A stretch of DNA of 64,000 nucleotides from Tilletiopsis washingtonensis (taxonomy: Eukaryota; Basidiomycota; Exobasidiomycetes; Entylomatales). The stretch covers positions 28,325 through 92,324 of the forward strand of contig NW_020312004.1 of assembly GCF_003144115.1 (NCBI RefSeq). The letters are read 5' to 3'. The stretch's first letter is position 1, and every line of letters begins with the position of its first letter. The notes below the pieces were generated by a model, which saw only the letters and a program-made list of their open reading frames with translations, made no database searches and was not told the origin of the DNA. A program made the position numbers and the translations under genes. Positions 1 to 11,002 of this stretch are shown one piece after another.

Positions 1-36
1 CACACAGAAAGCAGCGCTGACCAGCTGCTTGTGCAG

Positions 37-1800
37 GACATGTACTTCGACGACGGCTCCAACCCGTCCGAGGAGATCCTGCGCGACTTCATCGCGCTCG
101 CGGACGCCCAGATTGCGGCCGGCCGCGTCGTGGCGGTGCACTGCAAGGCCGGCCTCGGCCGCACCGGCGTGCTCATCGGCGCGTACCTCATCTGGCGCCA
201 CGGCTTCTCGGCCAGCGAGGTCATCGGCTTCATGCGCTTCATGCGGCCGGGCTGCGTCGTCGGGCCGCAGCAGCACTTCATGTACGAGAACGCGACGGAG
301 TGGGTGCGGTGGCGCGTGCGCCACGAGATGCGCCTGGAGCTCGCAAAGGAGCTCGCCGAGGTGGAAGCCAAGGCCGCGACGGCGACGGCAGCCAGTGCAG
401 CGGCAGGATCTGTCAACGAGCTGCGCACAAGCCGGAAGCGATCGGCAGACGAGCACGATGGCGAGACGGAAGGCGACGCCGCATCGGCAGAGCAGCCCAC
501 GACACCGCGCAACAAGCGCGCCAACCTTGCGCCGCCAGTGGAGGCCGGTGCAAACACCTCGGGGGCCGGGAGCAGCACCGGCGCTCCGGCTGTCAAGCCG
601 ACACCGTGCGTGGGCCAGCCACGCAAGTCACCCAGTCCGGCGCGCAAGCGCCCGGCCAACCAGGCTCGCGCTCCGAGCGGCGCCTCCTCGCGCGTGCCGA
701 GCGCCGGCAGTGTGCGTGCTGGACACGCCCCGGGTCCGAGTGCACTTGCTGCACCCGCGCCGGCTGCTGCACCGACGCCCCGGGCGCCTGGCACAGGCTA
801 CATGCCGCGTTCTGTCTCCGACGAGAGCATCCGCGCTGCCGCAGCGGCGGCCGCAGCAGGCAGCGCCTCGAGCGCTAGCTCAGGTGCAGGAGCCAGCTCC
901 AGCTCTGGGCGCACTCACGGCGGCAGCAACAGCGGCGGCGCTCGCGTGCCTGGCACGCCTGGCCCATCTGCTCGCCTCGAGGCGGCGGCACTTGCCGCGC
1001 CGGGCACGCCGGGCCGTGTGCTCGGCGAGGCGCAGCGCCTCAATGTGCAAGCTGGTGTCGGCATCGCCGCCATGCCGCACACGCCGCCGACGAGTGGCAC
1101 GAGCGTGCTCGCTCGTGTGAAGGCGGCAACAGTCGGCCGCGTGCGACACGGCCACGAGCGCTCGCGAAGCGCCCTTGCCGGAGCGGCAACGTTCGCACCG
1201 CCTTCAGCGCTCGAGGATGTGTTCCTCGACTCGCTGCCGGCCTCGCTGCCGGCACCCGACACTCCCACGACGCCGCGCTCACTCGCAAGTCGCATGCCGA
1301 CGTTCCGCGCCAGCCCTCTCATCAAGAGCAAGTACGGTCTGCGCGACACGTCCGAAGACGCGGGAGCGGAGAACCTGGCTCCTGCGCCAGCAAGTGCTCC
1401 CGTCAGCGGCGCCGTCAAGGCAGCACCATCTTCCCAGCACGCCCGCTCTCAGACAGCCCAGCCGCGCTCAGGCTCGGGCAGCGCAAGTCTCGATGCCAGG
1501 CGCAAGGCCAGCGGCGGCAGCACTCGCAGCGCGGTCCCAAGCACCAGCAGCAGCAACAGCAGCAGCACCGGGTCGACCCGTGGTGCCGTGCGTGCCGCCA
1601 CTTCGCGCTACGCAGCGCCTACGGCGGCCTCGACTGCCGCCGCCACAGCGGCCCGGCGCGCGCGACTCGACCCCAAAGCGGCGCCGCATCCCTACGCCGC
1701 CGGCCGCACCGCTGTGCCGGCTGCGCTGCCGCACGTGCAACGCATCGGCAGAAGCGTGCGCGGACGGCGCAGCAGCGTTGGCGAGGCTGACTGCGTCTGA
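37..1800 (+). CDS. CDC14: CDC14-type dual-specificity phosphatase, C-terminal part (5' end outside window)
   Basis: This is the last exon of a Cdc14 phosphatase, which reverses Cdk phosphorylation at mitotic exit and cytokinesis. A 3' splice site (branch-like gctgac at 15-20, acceptor gtgcag at 31-36) precedes the exon, so the N-terminal domain and the first part of the catalytic domain lie left of the window. The exon opens with the Cdc14-typical segment before the active site. It then carries the PTP signature VHCKAGLGRTG, with catalytic Cys at 142-144 and Arg at 160-162, followed by the conserved block RFMRPGCVVGPQQHFMYEN. The remaining roughly 480 residues are Ala/Ser/Pro/Arg-rich low complexity with many S/T-P sites and basic patches, probably a regulatory and nuclear-targeting tail. 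That tail is longer than in yeast Cdc14. The stop is TGA at 1798-1800. The gene converges on GRC3 with a gap of about 200 bp. Family identity is firm. Confidence 0.95.
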   Translation, partial: DMYFDDGSNPSEEILRDFIALADAQIAAGRVVAVHCKAGLGRTGVLIGAYLIWRHGFSASEVIGFMRFMRPGCVVGPQQHFMYENATEWVRWRVRHEMRLELAKELAEVEAKAATATAASAAAGSVNELRTSRKRSADEHDGETEGDAASAEQPTTPRNKRANLAPPVEAGANTSGAGSSTGAPAVKPTPCVGQPRKSPSPARKRPANQARAPSGASSRVPSAGSVRAGHAPGPSALAAPAPAAAPTPRAPGTGYMPRSVSDESIRAAAAAAAAGSASSASSGAGASSSSGRTHGGSNSGGARVPGTPGPSARLEAAALAAPGTPGRVLGEAQRLNVQAGVGIAAMPHTPPTSGTSVLARVKAATVGRVRHGHERSRSALAGAATFAPPSALEDVFLDSLPASLPAPDTPTTPRSLASRMPTFRASPLIKSKYGLRDTSEDAGAENLAPAPASAPVSGAVKAAPSSQHARSQTAQPRSGSGSASLDARRKASGGSTRSAVPSTSSSNSSSTGSTRGAVRAATSRYAAPTAASTAAATAARRARLDPKAAPHPYAAGRTAVPAALPHVQRIGRSVRGRRSSVGEADCV

Positions 1801-1997
1801 CCGGTGCGCTGCACCCTCCTCTCTCTCCCTCTTGCACCCCCGTTAGACAGCTCTAGCGCTGATTCCCGTCCCCGTCCCCTCTTTGCGCTCTGACCCGCCT
1901 GTCGCTAACGCTACACTGCACCATTGCTCCTTCCCGTCGCGGCTCAATCCATGTCACCGTCCTCTGCTTACGTGTGCTTGTATGCGTGCATTGCAGC

Positions 1998-4326
1998 TCA
2001 TCGCTGCCCCTTGCGCATGAGGTTGCGCCGCACGCGCCGGCGTCCGAGGCCGAGCGGGGTCTCGGCGCCGTCGTCGTCTTGCGTCCACTCGACGTAGGGC
2101 ACCTGTGCGCGCGGCACGCCGGCCAGAAGCGGCGGAGGAGCGGCACCCGTCGTCGCAGCCTGCACATGTGCGGCATCGAGACTGGCCCACACTGGCACAT
2201 CGATGGCCCCGCGCACCAGCGCGAAATGTCCGCGTGCGTCGCGCAGTTGCGCTGCCGCGGCGCTTGTGAGCAGAGACAGCTGCCCACGAGGGACGTCGAT
2301 GGCGCGCAGGACAGCCAGAGCGACGCAGTGCGAACTTGCTGGCTCGGGCAGAGGCTGTACGAGGGCTCGGTCCCACGGCTGTTGCAGCCCGAAGTGAGAA
2401 GGAGGATGCGAGTCTTGGGCGGCGCGGTCCACCTCATCGAGTCGCACGATGGCTACGAGCGAGGCATTGAGCACAGCGAGTCGCAGCGCTGGTGCGACGC
2501 TCGCCACAAAGGGCAGCACATGCAGCCCGCCGGCCAAGCCTTGCTGCACATCGACGAGGACCGGTCGCATCTCGCACAGCGGCCGCTCGAAGTCGAAGCG
2601 CGTGCAGACTTGTCCCGACACCGGCCTGGCGTGCAAGTGCGCCAGCAACGCCAAGATCCGCCCGTCGGCAGGCGTGCTCCGCGCCGCAACGCGGGCTCCG
2701 TAGAGCGGCACAATCGTTGGCGCAGCTCCGAGTAGTGCACCCGAGCCGTCATAGTACGGCTCACCTTGGCAAGGTCGCATGCTCTCTGCCTCGGCGAGCG
2801 CCTCGGCCTCGTCGTCTTGCCCCGAGTCGACATCTGCGTCGCCGTCCGGACCGGTCACCGCTTCGGGAGCCGCGCGCATGTCGATGATGAGAGTCGGACA
2901 GGCGAGGTGTTCCAGGCGCGACGCCAGATCCGCACCGAGGCCCTTCACCCAGCCCGGTGTGTTGACGATCAGCGGCATGGTCTGCGATGCATTCTCGCGC
3001 GCATAGAAGCCGAGCAGCTCTTCGAGCATCGCCAGGTAGCGTGCCGGCTCGTCGCGCGGCGTGGTGTCGCCAAGAAAGTGCGCACGCGCAGGTGTGTGCG
3101 CGAGTGTCCAGCCGGGTGCTAGTTGCAGCTCGTCACCCAGACCTTCCTTGGCGTGTCGCTCGAAGATGTGCAGCGCCAAAATCCCTGGGGGCCCGAACTC
3201 GCCTTGCCCCGGATCTGCATCGAGCCAGGCGACGCGTGTGGCTCCTTCTCGTGAGAGAAGGGCAGCTAATGCGAGGCGAGCAAAGGTAGACTTGCCAAGG
3301 CGCTTGGCCCCGCGAACGAGCAGCACTGGCGGTCCGGGCGCGAGCTGTTGGAGCGGAACTTGCGGTGCCAGACCGGACAGATGCGCAAGCACTGTCTCCC
3401 ACGCGTCGGGCTGGGCCAGAAGCGCTGCGCCTCGCGGAGCGCCCAAGACGAGATGCACGCCGGCGGGCAGCGCCCGGACAAGCTGCTCTTCCTCCTGGCC
3501 TCGGTGCCCGCCAGTCGCGGCAGATTCGGAGGCGTCTCCAAACGGGTCGATGCCGGCCAGCGCACAGACATTCGGCAAGTGATGCAAGCCGCAGTCTGGT
3601 GCAGCACCCAGGCGAACGATGACCGCGAATAGCGAGGTATCGAGAACCGAGGTCGGCGTCGAGGAGCAGCGAGCGCTGGAATGAGGTTTCGGCTGTGAGA
3701 GGGCTCGCAAAACTGGCAGAGGCGACGACTTTGGTGCGAGAACTCGTATCCGATCTGGAGCTCTCAGCCGCGCGCCAGAGATCGTCGCCTGCCCGTGCAG
3801 AAGGCGCAAACGTGCTTGGCCGCTGAAGGCGAGTGTCTGTGCCGCAGGGCGTTAGCAGCAGCTCCCTCGCACCGGACAGCCGGACCCGTGCCTGAGCCCG
3901 CTCTGCCTTGCGTGGCGCTGCCCTCCGCTATCTCACCTCGTCTGCGTGCAAGCCCACGTCTATGTCGCTGCCACCTTCCACCGGCGCCCAGTTCCTGCGC
4001 GCTCCACTGGCCAGGGGCTGCCAGGTGAGGGCAGCTTCCGAGACTCCTGGCCCCGCTCGCTCATCGGGCCAGGCTGGCGCGCTGGAGGCAGCATTCGGCA
4101 ATGCAGATGCCGAAGAGGAAGCGGCGGCAGCACCAGTCGCCAGTGCCTGCTTGCGGCGCTTGCGCGGCGAGGTGCCCGGCTGAGCGCTCGCGCTGCTCTC
4201 CGCCGTGAGGGCAGACGTGGCCGCAGCAGCGCTGCTTCCGCTTCCGCCTGCCTCTGCCGCCTGCAGCTCCGCCGCCGCTGCCGCTGCCGAAGCCAGGCGC
4301 GCCCGATGAGCGGCCAGAGCGGACAT
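1998..4326 (-). CDS. GRC3: GRC3/NOL9-type polynucleotide 5'-hydroxyl kinase
   Basis: Model: complement(1998..3836, 3937..4326), 742 residues. Grc3 phosphorylates the 5'-OH of RNA; with the nuclease Las1 it processes ITS2 of pre-rRNA in the nucleolus. Exon 1 starts at ATG 4326 and encodes an Ala-rich tail with a basic patch (SPRKRRKQ). The intron (3936-3837, 100 nt) has donor GTGAGA, branch gctaac and acceptor cacag, and joins in phase 0. The join restores the Grc3 beta-strand block (ETLAFSGQARLRLLHG, then ATISGARL). The P-loop RGAKRLGKST lies near residues 305-314 and the motif DADPGQGEFGPPG near 335-347, both characteristic of the Clp1/Grc3 kinase family. The C-terminal half matches the family's trailing domain. 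It is longer than the yeast protein (about 630 residues) mainly through the N-terminus. It is head-to-head with the PPR gene, 270 bp apart. Confidence 0.93.
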
Positions 4327-4596
4327 GTGTCGGCAGTGAGAGGTGTCGCCGTGGGCTCGAGGCGCGCCGGCCGCAGGGATGGAGTGGTACGGAAGCAAGC
4401 GAGAGGAGGCGCAGGTGCACATCAAAAGTTGCGCAGCGCGCGCCGCGCCTTCTGCCCGAGTGCCGAGGTGTCGCGTCGCAGCCATCTGCGCATGACGCTC
4501 GACTTCTTGCCGCCGCACCTCCACCACCGCTGCCCCCGTCTGCCGCAAGCCCTGCCGGCGCCAGCCACGGCACAGCGCCCCGCCCGCAACGCCGAG
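4327..4596. promoter_or_regulatory. Divergent promoter region, GRC3 / PPR-like gene
   Basis: This 270-bp gap separates two outward-facing start codons and must hold both promoters. The PPR reading frame stays open through this region and further left across GRC3 exon 1. A more upstream in-frame ATG at 4492 is therefore possible for the PPR gene. I see no clear TATA box or known motif. Confidence 0.5.
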
Positions 4597-6848
4597 ATGC
4601 TGAGACGCAGCGCATCTGAGAGCGCTGGCGCGGCTGGGAGTGCAGCTGCTGCGGCGCTGGCCTGCCTGCATACCGCTCCCGCACGCCCGCGCCGCTGCTG
4701 GCCCTCGGCGTCGGCGCCTGTGCCGCCGCATCACTCGTGTGCAGCGGGACGGCGCCCCTTCTCGCACTTGACGATCGCAGCGTCGGCACCGTCCTCGTCT
4801 GGGTCAAGCAGCCGCCATGAGCGGACGGCTGCCACGCCTGCGGGCCGGCCGAGCAGGAGCCAAGCATCGTCTGCTCCGACGACGCCTCACCACTCGGCCG
4901 TGGCTCCGAGCAGTGCTGGTGACGCGCCCCTGTACCCGACCTCGCGCGCACACCTGTCGCCCGCACGGCTTCCGGCACTGTTCGCCCACTCGCGTCCTTC
5001 TCCGAGAGCAGCGCCGGACCCGCGCTCATCGCCGAAAGTGACGCCGGACGAGCCGGACGAGCACGTTGGCATCGACAGGCTTCTGCGCCGCGAGAGGCCG
5101 CCGATTGCAGAGTGGAGCGGCTTCTGGGCAGAGGACCCGTTCCGCGACCCCGAGCGCGCCTCTTTGGCCTCTGCGAAGCAGCACATGCTCCGCAGCGATG
5201 CTCTGCCTCACGCTCGAGGCGTCTTTCTTGCCGCGCGCGGCATGCGCGCACGCGTTGCCCAGCGTCTCCGCTCCGAGGCTGGGCCACAGAGCCCGGGCAC
5301 TGCTTCGCCAGCGTCGTCTGCCCCAGGCGTATCGCTGCCAGTCCATGCAGCTCCCCCTCCTTCGGTTTACTACCCTCTCTTGCGCCACGCGCCCCCGCCG
5401 GCAACGCCGCTCATCTTCGACGACTACTGCGCCTTCCACGAGCCGGACACGCATGCGTTCAATCTTCTCTTGCGGCGCCACGTCGCGCTCGGCGACGCTG
5501 AGGCCGTGCATGCGACGAGCGCAAGCTTGGCCAGCCGGAGTCTCGACGGCGCGGACGAGCACGTCGGGACGCCCTCTGCCGCGCTTCTTAGTCCAAGCTG
5601 GACCGCGAGCTGGACGCCTGCGACCTGGGCTCTGATGCTGAAGCATGCTACCGACATAGAGGCACACACTCCCGAGCATCTCCTGGTTCTCCTCGGCGCC
5701 GTGCCCACGGAGCTGTTGCCGCAGCTGCTCACGCCACAGCTCCAGCTCGATATCATCGGCATGCTGGCTGCCATGCGCGAGGCGCGCCTGGCGGTCGAGC
5801 TCGCCACCTGGATGCAAGGCCGCGCGGCGGACAAGGGCACCATCGTCCAGAGAGGGCAGATGTGGGAGCTCGTGCTGCGCGTGGGCGCCGAAGAGAGATG
5901 GGTGCGTCCTCTGCCCTGCCCTGCATGCGCTGGCTCACACATCAGTGGCAGTACCCGGCGGTCAAGCACGGCTACGAGGGAGCCTCAGTGTCAGGCCGCC
6001 TCCTATCGTCGCTCGACAGCGGCTATCTGCTCTCCGTGCTCGCGGCGTGTGCCCGGGCAGGCGACCCTGTCCTCGCCGAAGAGGTCCTGCAGCAGTCCCT
6101 CGCGGGTCGATCGCCGAATCATCCCCAACTCGAGGCGCTCTACATCGCGCACTGCAACGCGGCCAGCTTCGAGGGGGCGCTGCACGTGCTCGGCAAGCTC
6201 GACGATCTGGACGGCCCTGACAGCGGCGGAGACGCACACGCCCATCTCGTCAAGCCCCTGGTCAGGTCGGCCGGCAAGAGCGAGCTTCTGTGGAAGCAGG
6301 CGCATGCGGCGTGGAGGCGGGTCGGCACAGATGCCGGCCCCGACGGCGGCGTCACAACAGCGGGCATGAACGGCCTGCTGCGGGCGGCACGCGCCCTCGG
6401 CCTGCACAGCCACGCGCACGCCCTGTACGCCAGCCGTGCGAAGCTCAGAGCTCGGCGCGGGCGACGAGCCGGCGCCACGCACAGCGACGCGCAAGCATCT
6501 TCGCAGGGCGCAGAGCACACACTGCAGCCGAACCTGCACACGTTCCACGGACTGCTGCGCTGCTGCCTCGACACGGGCGACAGCGCCGGCGGCCGTGCAC
6601 TGCTGACGGCAATGGCCCAGCACCGCCCGGTGCTCGTCGGCACCACCAACACCTACGAGCTCGCCGTCCGGCTGCTGTGCCTGACGGACAAGTACGCCGG
6701 CGCCTTCGAGTACATCGCGGAGGCAGAGCGCAGAGGCACGCGAGTCTCGCGCCTCACCCTCGAGGTGCTTCGCGACACGTGCAAGCGCTATGGAGACGCC
6801 CGAGAGGCTGAGCTGGACGAGCAGCTGGCAGCGAGAGTCCACCAATGA
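4597..6848 (+). CDS. Pentatricopeptide-repeat-like protein, probably mitochondrial
   Basis: Model: join(4597..5901, 5952..6848), 733 residues. The N-terminus from ATG 4597 (MLRRSASESAGAAG) is rich in Arg, Ser and Ala and lacks acidic residues at first, like a mitochondrial presequence. The body is helical with PPR-like units: DTHAFNLLLRRHVALGDAEA early, a cluster around residues 450-560, and NLHTFHGLLRCCLDTGDSAG followed by a second unit near the C-terminus. The 50-nt intron (donor gtgcgt at 5902, acceptor ggcag ending 5951) sits in phase 0. Splicing it joins the helix ending GAEERW to YPAVKHGYEG. Fungal PPR proteins act in mitochondrial RNA processing or translation, which is an inference here because the repeats are degenerate and no specific ortholog is recognised. 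An alternative in-frame start exists at 4492. Stop TGA is at 6846-6848. Confidence 0.75.
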
Positions 6849-8004
6849 CATGTGATCACTGTCCCTGCGCCGTGCCTGCTGCCGTCCTGTCGGACCCGCT
6901 GATGACACCCGGACGCACGCGTAGCACACCCTCGGCCGATCTGCATGTGCAAGGCCGTCGCGGCTATCTAGCAAACGCGAGATCGCCCACCTCATGCGCC
7001 ACCGAGCGGCGCACTTGACAGAGGGAACAATTGACGCCCGGCGCGCGCACAAGTGATTCTCGCTGAAAATGAGCGGCAAATCATCGCGTCTGCGGCGTCT
7101 GCCGCCCGTCTTTTGTGCTCAGCCGCGTGTAGCGGCGCTTGCGCGATAGTTTTGGCGCGCGCTGCGTGCGTGTGACCAGCTTCTGATGCTTGCGCGCCCC
7201 AGCGATAGTGCAGTTGAAGTCTGAGCCGCCCGCTTCATCCGTCTCTGACCCACGCTAGGAACGCCCAAATGGCTCGTCCAGTGGCACCGTGTAGATGAAG
7301 TGCGCTTGAGATGTACGGCAGTAGCAGCTCACACTGTCGTCACGAGTGCGCTCAGTCATCTCTCGCATTGCCCGCGAGGTGCAGTATGGCTCTGCCCATT
7401 CACAGCGCAAGGGATGTCAGCAGAAGTCCGTACTCAGTCGGGTGCGCGACGTCTGTCAGCGCTGTCCTGCCTGCAGGAGCCCTACAGTGGTGACACAAAC
7501 AGCAGGGAGAGGGCAGCAGACGGCTTTGGCGGAGTGTCCGCGAGGAGGAGTGTGGCGCAGGGCGTAGCAGGCCGACCAGATGTCTGACCGGCACACCAGA
7601 ACAGGAACGGGCAGTAGCGACACAAAGTCCGCTCTCAGACAATGCTGGGGGTCTGAGCGGGATGTAGAGAGCCCTAGAGAGTCTCCTGCCGCTTCTACCA
7701 TAGTCAGCAGACGGTGCAGCGATGCAGCAGCCAGGAGAGCGCGGCGCGGAGGCAGGGCGTGCGCTGGCTGCTGAGCGCCGCGCGGGACGCACCCGGCAGC
7801 GCGCGGCGCGTGGCGCGCGAAGATGACGTAAGCAACGCATCCCCGCACTAGCGCCGCGCCGGACGCGCCGCCGCGCGCTGCCTCCACTTGGCCTCCTTGG
7901 TTCTCACCCTCACCACTCGCAGCCCGACGCCGCCAGACTACCGTCACCACTCGACTCCTGGGCACACGACTCGTCCTCCATACTGTTACCGCCCTCGACC
8001 GGTC
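6849..8004. other. Intergenic region, PPR-like gene to NTH1
   Basis: These 1156 bp hold the 3' flank of the PPR-like gene and the 5' flank of NTH1, both on the + strand. Only short, low-complexity open frames with no conserved motif are present. One ACGCGT hexamer lies near 6916. I checked for tRNA boxes and box C/D snoRNA features and found none that hold together. No gene is called. Confidence 0.6.
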
Positions 8005-9495
8005 ATGGCGTCCCGCCGCGTCTCCCGCGCTCTCTTTGTGCCCTCTCCTCGCCCAGGCGCAGCGGCCGCTGGCCCCTCGGCCGCCGCAGCCGCCTCTGTG
8101 CCAGCGGCCCATGCGTACTCACTGCGCACGCGCAGTGCTCCATCCACAGCACCTCGCAGTGACGAGGACGAGCCGGAAGACATCAAGCCCAAGGGCAAGG
8201 GCCGGCAGAAGGATGGCGCCGACGATGCAGCCTACTCCGACTCAGCCGTGAAGCGGGCTGCGCCCAGCGCCTCGCCGGCCAAGCGGCGCTCCAGTGCATC
8301 CGCCTCGCCGAACAAGAAGATCGCCGGCATCAAGCGTGCAGCAGACTCGCCTGAGCCGCTCTCTCCGCGCAAGACGAAGCTGCCTCCCAAGCTCGAGCTC
8401 TCGCAGGAGGAGACCCTCCCGCCGCCGCCACACTGGGAGGAGACGCTGCGTGTCTTGAGCGCACAGCGCACACGCATCGTCGCTCCAGTCGATACGATGG
8501 GCTGCGAAGAGAACGGGAGAGAGGAGAGAAGGGCGGACGCCGGCCGGGAGCGTGAAAGCGACGAGGAGGAGAAGAAGAGAGAGCGCCTGGCAGTGCTGAT
8601 CGGGCTGATGCTGAGCTCCCAGGTGAGTGGCCTGCGGCACGTCGCATCTTGCGAGCGGCTGCAGCAGTCCTGTCAGAGTCCTTCATCGCTGACTCCATCT
8701 GCTTGTCCTTGATCTGCAGACGAAGGATCCAGTCACAGCTGCCGCGGTTCGCGCGCTGCAGACAGGGCTGCCGGGTGGCCTGCATCTGGATGCCCTGCTC
8801 ACCGTCTCGCCGGAGTTGCTCAACGGGCTGATCAGCAAGGTCGGCTTCCACAACCGCAAGACGCACTACATCCGCTCCGTCGCTGCGCTGCTCGCGTCTG
8901 ACTTCGGCGGCGACGTGCCGCGCACGCTGGCCGATCTGTGCAGCCTGCCGGGCGTCGGGCCCAAGATGGCCTTCCTCGCGCTGCAGGGTGCCTGGGGCGA
9001 GAACGTGGGCATCGGCGTCGACACGCACGTCCATCGCCTGACCAACAGGCTGGGCTGGGGCCCAACAAAGGATGCAGAGGGAACGCGGCTGCGGCTGCAG
9101 TCCTTCCTGCCGAAGTCGGTGAGTGGCAGTGCAACGCGCACACCTCCCAGCGCTGGCTCACGCCATGCCAGCTGCATCGCAGCATCAACAAGACGCTGGT
9201 CGGCTTCGGGCAGATCATCTGCGTGCCCATCGGGCCTCGCTGCGAGTGCGTCGCCGCTCAGTGCTCGCACGCCTGCCTCTGCACTGACACTCGCCGGCAC
9301 AGTCTCTGCGACCTTGCACCCACAGGCCTGTGTCCCTCAGTCCGCACGCTCGACCCCAAGCGCGCAGCCGCGCGCGTCAAGGTCGAGCTCCTGCCGCTGG
9401 CCAAGGAGGAGGTGAAGCAAGAGGAGCAGCTTGAGGCGGAAGCAGAACAGCAGATACGCGCCGGCGGCGTCAAGAAGGAGAAGCTCGCCTGGTGA
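8005..9495 (+). CDS. NTH1: Endonuclease III-type DNA glycosylase/AP lyase
   Basis: Model: join(8005..8622, 8720..9118, 9172..9245, 9303..9495), 427 residues. This bifunctional enzyme excises oxidised pyrimidines and cleaves the abasic site in base-excision repair. A disordered basic N-terminal tail of about 190 residues precedes the domain. Intron 1 (97 nt) falls exactly inside the conserved LMLSSQ/TKDPVTA. The helix-hairpin-helix LPGVGPKMA carries the catalytic Lys (about residue 288), and VDTHVHR carries the catalytic Asp (about residue 307). Exon 3 restores LHRSINKTLVGFGQ. The [4Fe-4S] loop is CVPIGPRC-DLC-DLAPTGLC, with spacing Cx6Cx2Cx7C, assembled across intron 3 (9246-9302, 57 nt). The C-terminus is a Lys/Glu-rich tail. 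Intron 3 is in frame and free of stops (see findings). The GC-rich 5' region gives no clear regulatory motif. Confidence 0.95.
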
Positions 9496-9613
9496 CGCGG
9501 CTGCAATGGGATTGGCGTACAAGCAAAGGCGGACAGGAGGTGCAAGTACGGCACATGAAGAGGAACTGGACCAACGACGACGCCAGCGCACGGTGGTGGG
9601 AACGCAAGCAAGA

Positions 9614-11002
9614 TCACTCGGGCTGGCGGCGGCGAGCTCGCCGAGGAGGAGCAAGGGCAGTGAAGGGCAGCGAGCGCGTCTCTTCGTCCTCCTCGCGTGT
9701 CCAGCCGGCGTCGTGAAGCGTGGGCGGCAGCGACGAAGCGGAGAAGGCGGAGAGTGAGAGGAATGGCGTGCCGTGACCCTGGCCGGAGGGGAGCAGCGGT
9801 GCCGGAGAAGTCGGGTGCGAGTGGTAAGCGGACGTGATGGGCGACAGGTCGGAGTCGCGGGAACGCGTTGTCTGGGTCGATCCAAAGCTCTGGCCCCGCT
9901 GAATGCCGTCGCCGTCGCCGAACATGACCCGGGCGCAGTCAGCGCTCACCGGTGGGCGCGGGCTTGGCTTCTCGCTGTCGAAACGCTCGCTGATGCCCGC
10001 GCTCAGACTGCCGCCGGCGTGTGCGGCGCGCTGCTGCTCGAGTCGAGTGATGCGCTCGTGCAGCGCGCGCAGCTGCGTCATGCTGGCCACCTTGCTCTCC
10101 TCGGCCTCGCGCAATGCCGTTGCGGCGCGTGTCGTCTCTCGGAACACGCCACCGGCAAGAGCGGCGCTGACGGCGCCGAGACCGAGCACCGACACGGCAC
10201 GATAGACGCTGGGCAGGTTCGACTTCCAGCACGCAAGCGCCGCGATTGCTGAGACGGTGAGGAGCGAGAAGTCGTAGAGGCCCTGCTCGAGCAGATCGAC
10301 GGCGATGCGGTTCGGACGGTCCGGCGTGCTGTGCTTCGCCGAGCCCTTCGCAGCAGGGCAGAGGCGCGAGAAGATGGAGGCAGAGGCGAAGAACTTGTGG
10401 TCGGGCGCCGTGTACATCTTCTTCACCGTCAGCGCAAGGATGATGCAGTCGAAGGCGACAATCGAGGACAGCACCGCGTCGACGGCGGTGTCGTCGGAAT
10501 TACGCTGGTGCAGGGTGCAGCGAGCGGAGAGGCCGGGCGGGCGGAGCGCCTCGACGAAGAACGGCGCCGCGATGCCGCACGCCAGGATGCTCAGCCAGCC
10601 GAGGAAGAGCACGCCAGCAACGAGCCAGTCGGAGCGCGTGTGGCCGGGATACAGCGCCAGTGTGCGCACGAAGAGCACCGTCACGGTGCACACGTACGAG
10701 GCGGCGAGGGTGCCCTCGATGAGTCGCGGCAGCTGGTTGCACACGGCGTCGGACGACGGCCAGCCGAGCATGCGGATGCAGAGGGCCAGCGCGATCAGGG
10801 CCAGCCAGCGCGAGCACAGGTAGGCGATGCGGCTGACGGCGCGCACGGCAGAGCTCCAGCCGGGCGAGCGCAGGAGCTGCAGGTCGAATGGCAGGCCGAC
10901 GACCACGTCCCAGCCGACGCAGCCGGCGAAGATGCTGTAGCAGATGAGCGCCGTCTGCAGGCGCAGCAGGCCGGCGCTGTCGAGCAGCGGCGAGAGGTCC
11001 AT
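9614..11002 (-). CDS. Seven-transmembrane protein of a basidiomycete-type family
   Basis: A single exon of 462 residues starts at ATG 11002 and ends at 9614. The first 300 residues contain about seven hydrophobic spans: near residues 14-36, 60-80, 92-115, 125-150, 175-195, 240-260 and 265-285. The opening (LLRLQTALICYSIFAGCVGWD and then VVVGLPFDLQLL) has the Trp-Asp plus LPFD pattern typical of large basidiomycete 7TM families of unknown ligand (DUF6533-like; assignment tentative). A predicted coiled segment (residues about 295-325, REAEESKVASMTQLRALHER) and a Ser/Pro-rich cytosolic tail follow. It converges on NTH1, with 118 bp between stop codons. Function is unknown; a receptor or sensor role is only suggested by topology. 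It is the only gene seen complete in the window that has no intron. Confidence 0.8.
   Translation of the reverse strand: MDLSPLLDSAGLLRLQTALICYSIFAGCVGWDVVVGLPFDLQLLRSPGWSSAVRAVSRIAYLCSRWLALIALALCIRMLGWPSSDAVCNQLPRLIEGTLAASYVCTVTVLFVRTLALYPGHTRSDWLVAGVLFLGWLSILACGIAAPFFVEALRPPGLSARCTLHQRNSDDTAVDAVLSSIVAFDCIILALTVKKMYTAPDHKFFASASIFSRLCPAAKGSAKHSTPDRPNRIAVDLLEQGLYDFSLLTVSAIAALACWKSNLPSVYRAVSVLGLGAVSAALAGGVFRETTRAATALREAEESKVASMTQLRALHERITRLEQQRAAHAGGSLSAGISERFDSEKPSPRPPVSADCARVMFGDGDGIQRGQSFGSTQTTRSRDSDLSPITSAYHSHPTSPAPLLPSGQGHGTPFLSLSAFSASSLPPTLHDAGWTREEDEETRSLPFTALAPPRRARRRQPE

Noticed and set aside
3946-4596. PPR frame extended to the left over GRC3 exon 1
   Set aside because: The extension is antisense to a confirmed exon. 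The ATG at 4597 begins a plausible mitochondrial presequence; the ATG at 4492 is kept only as an alternative.
7260-7300. tRNA A-box-like word tggctcgtccagtgg
   Set aside because: No matching B box (GGTTCGAnTCC) or cloverleaf partner downstream.
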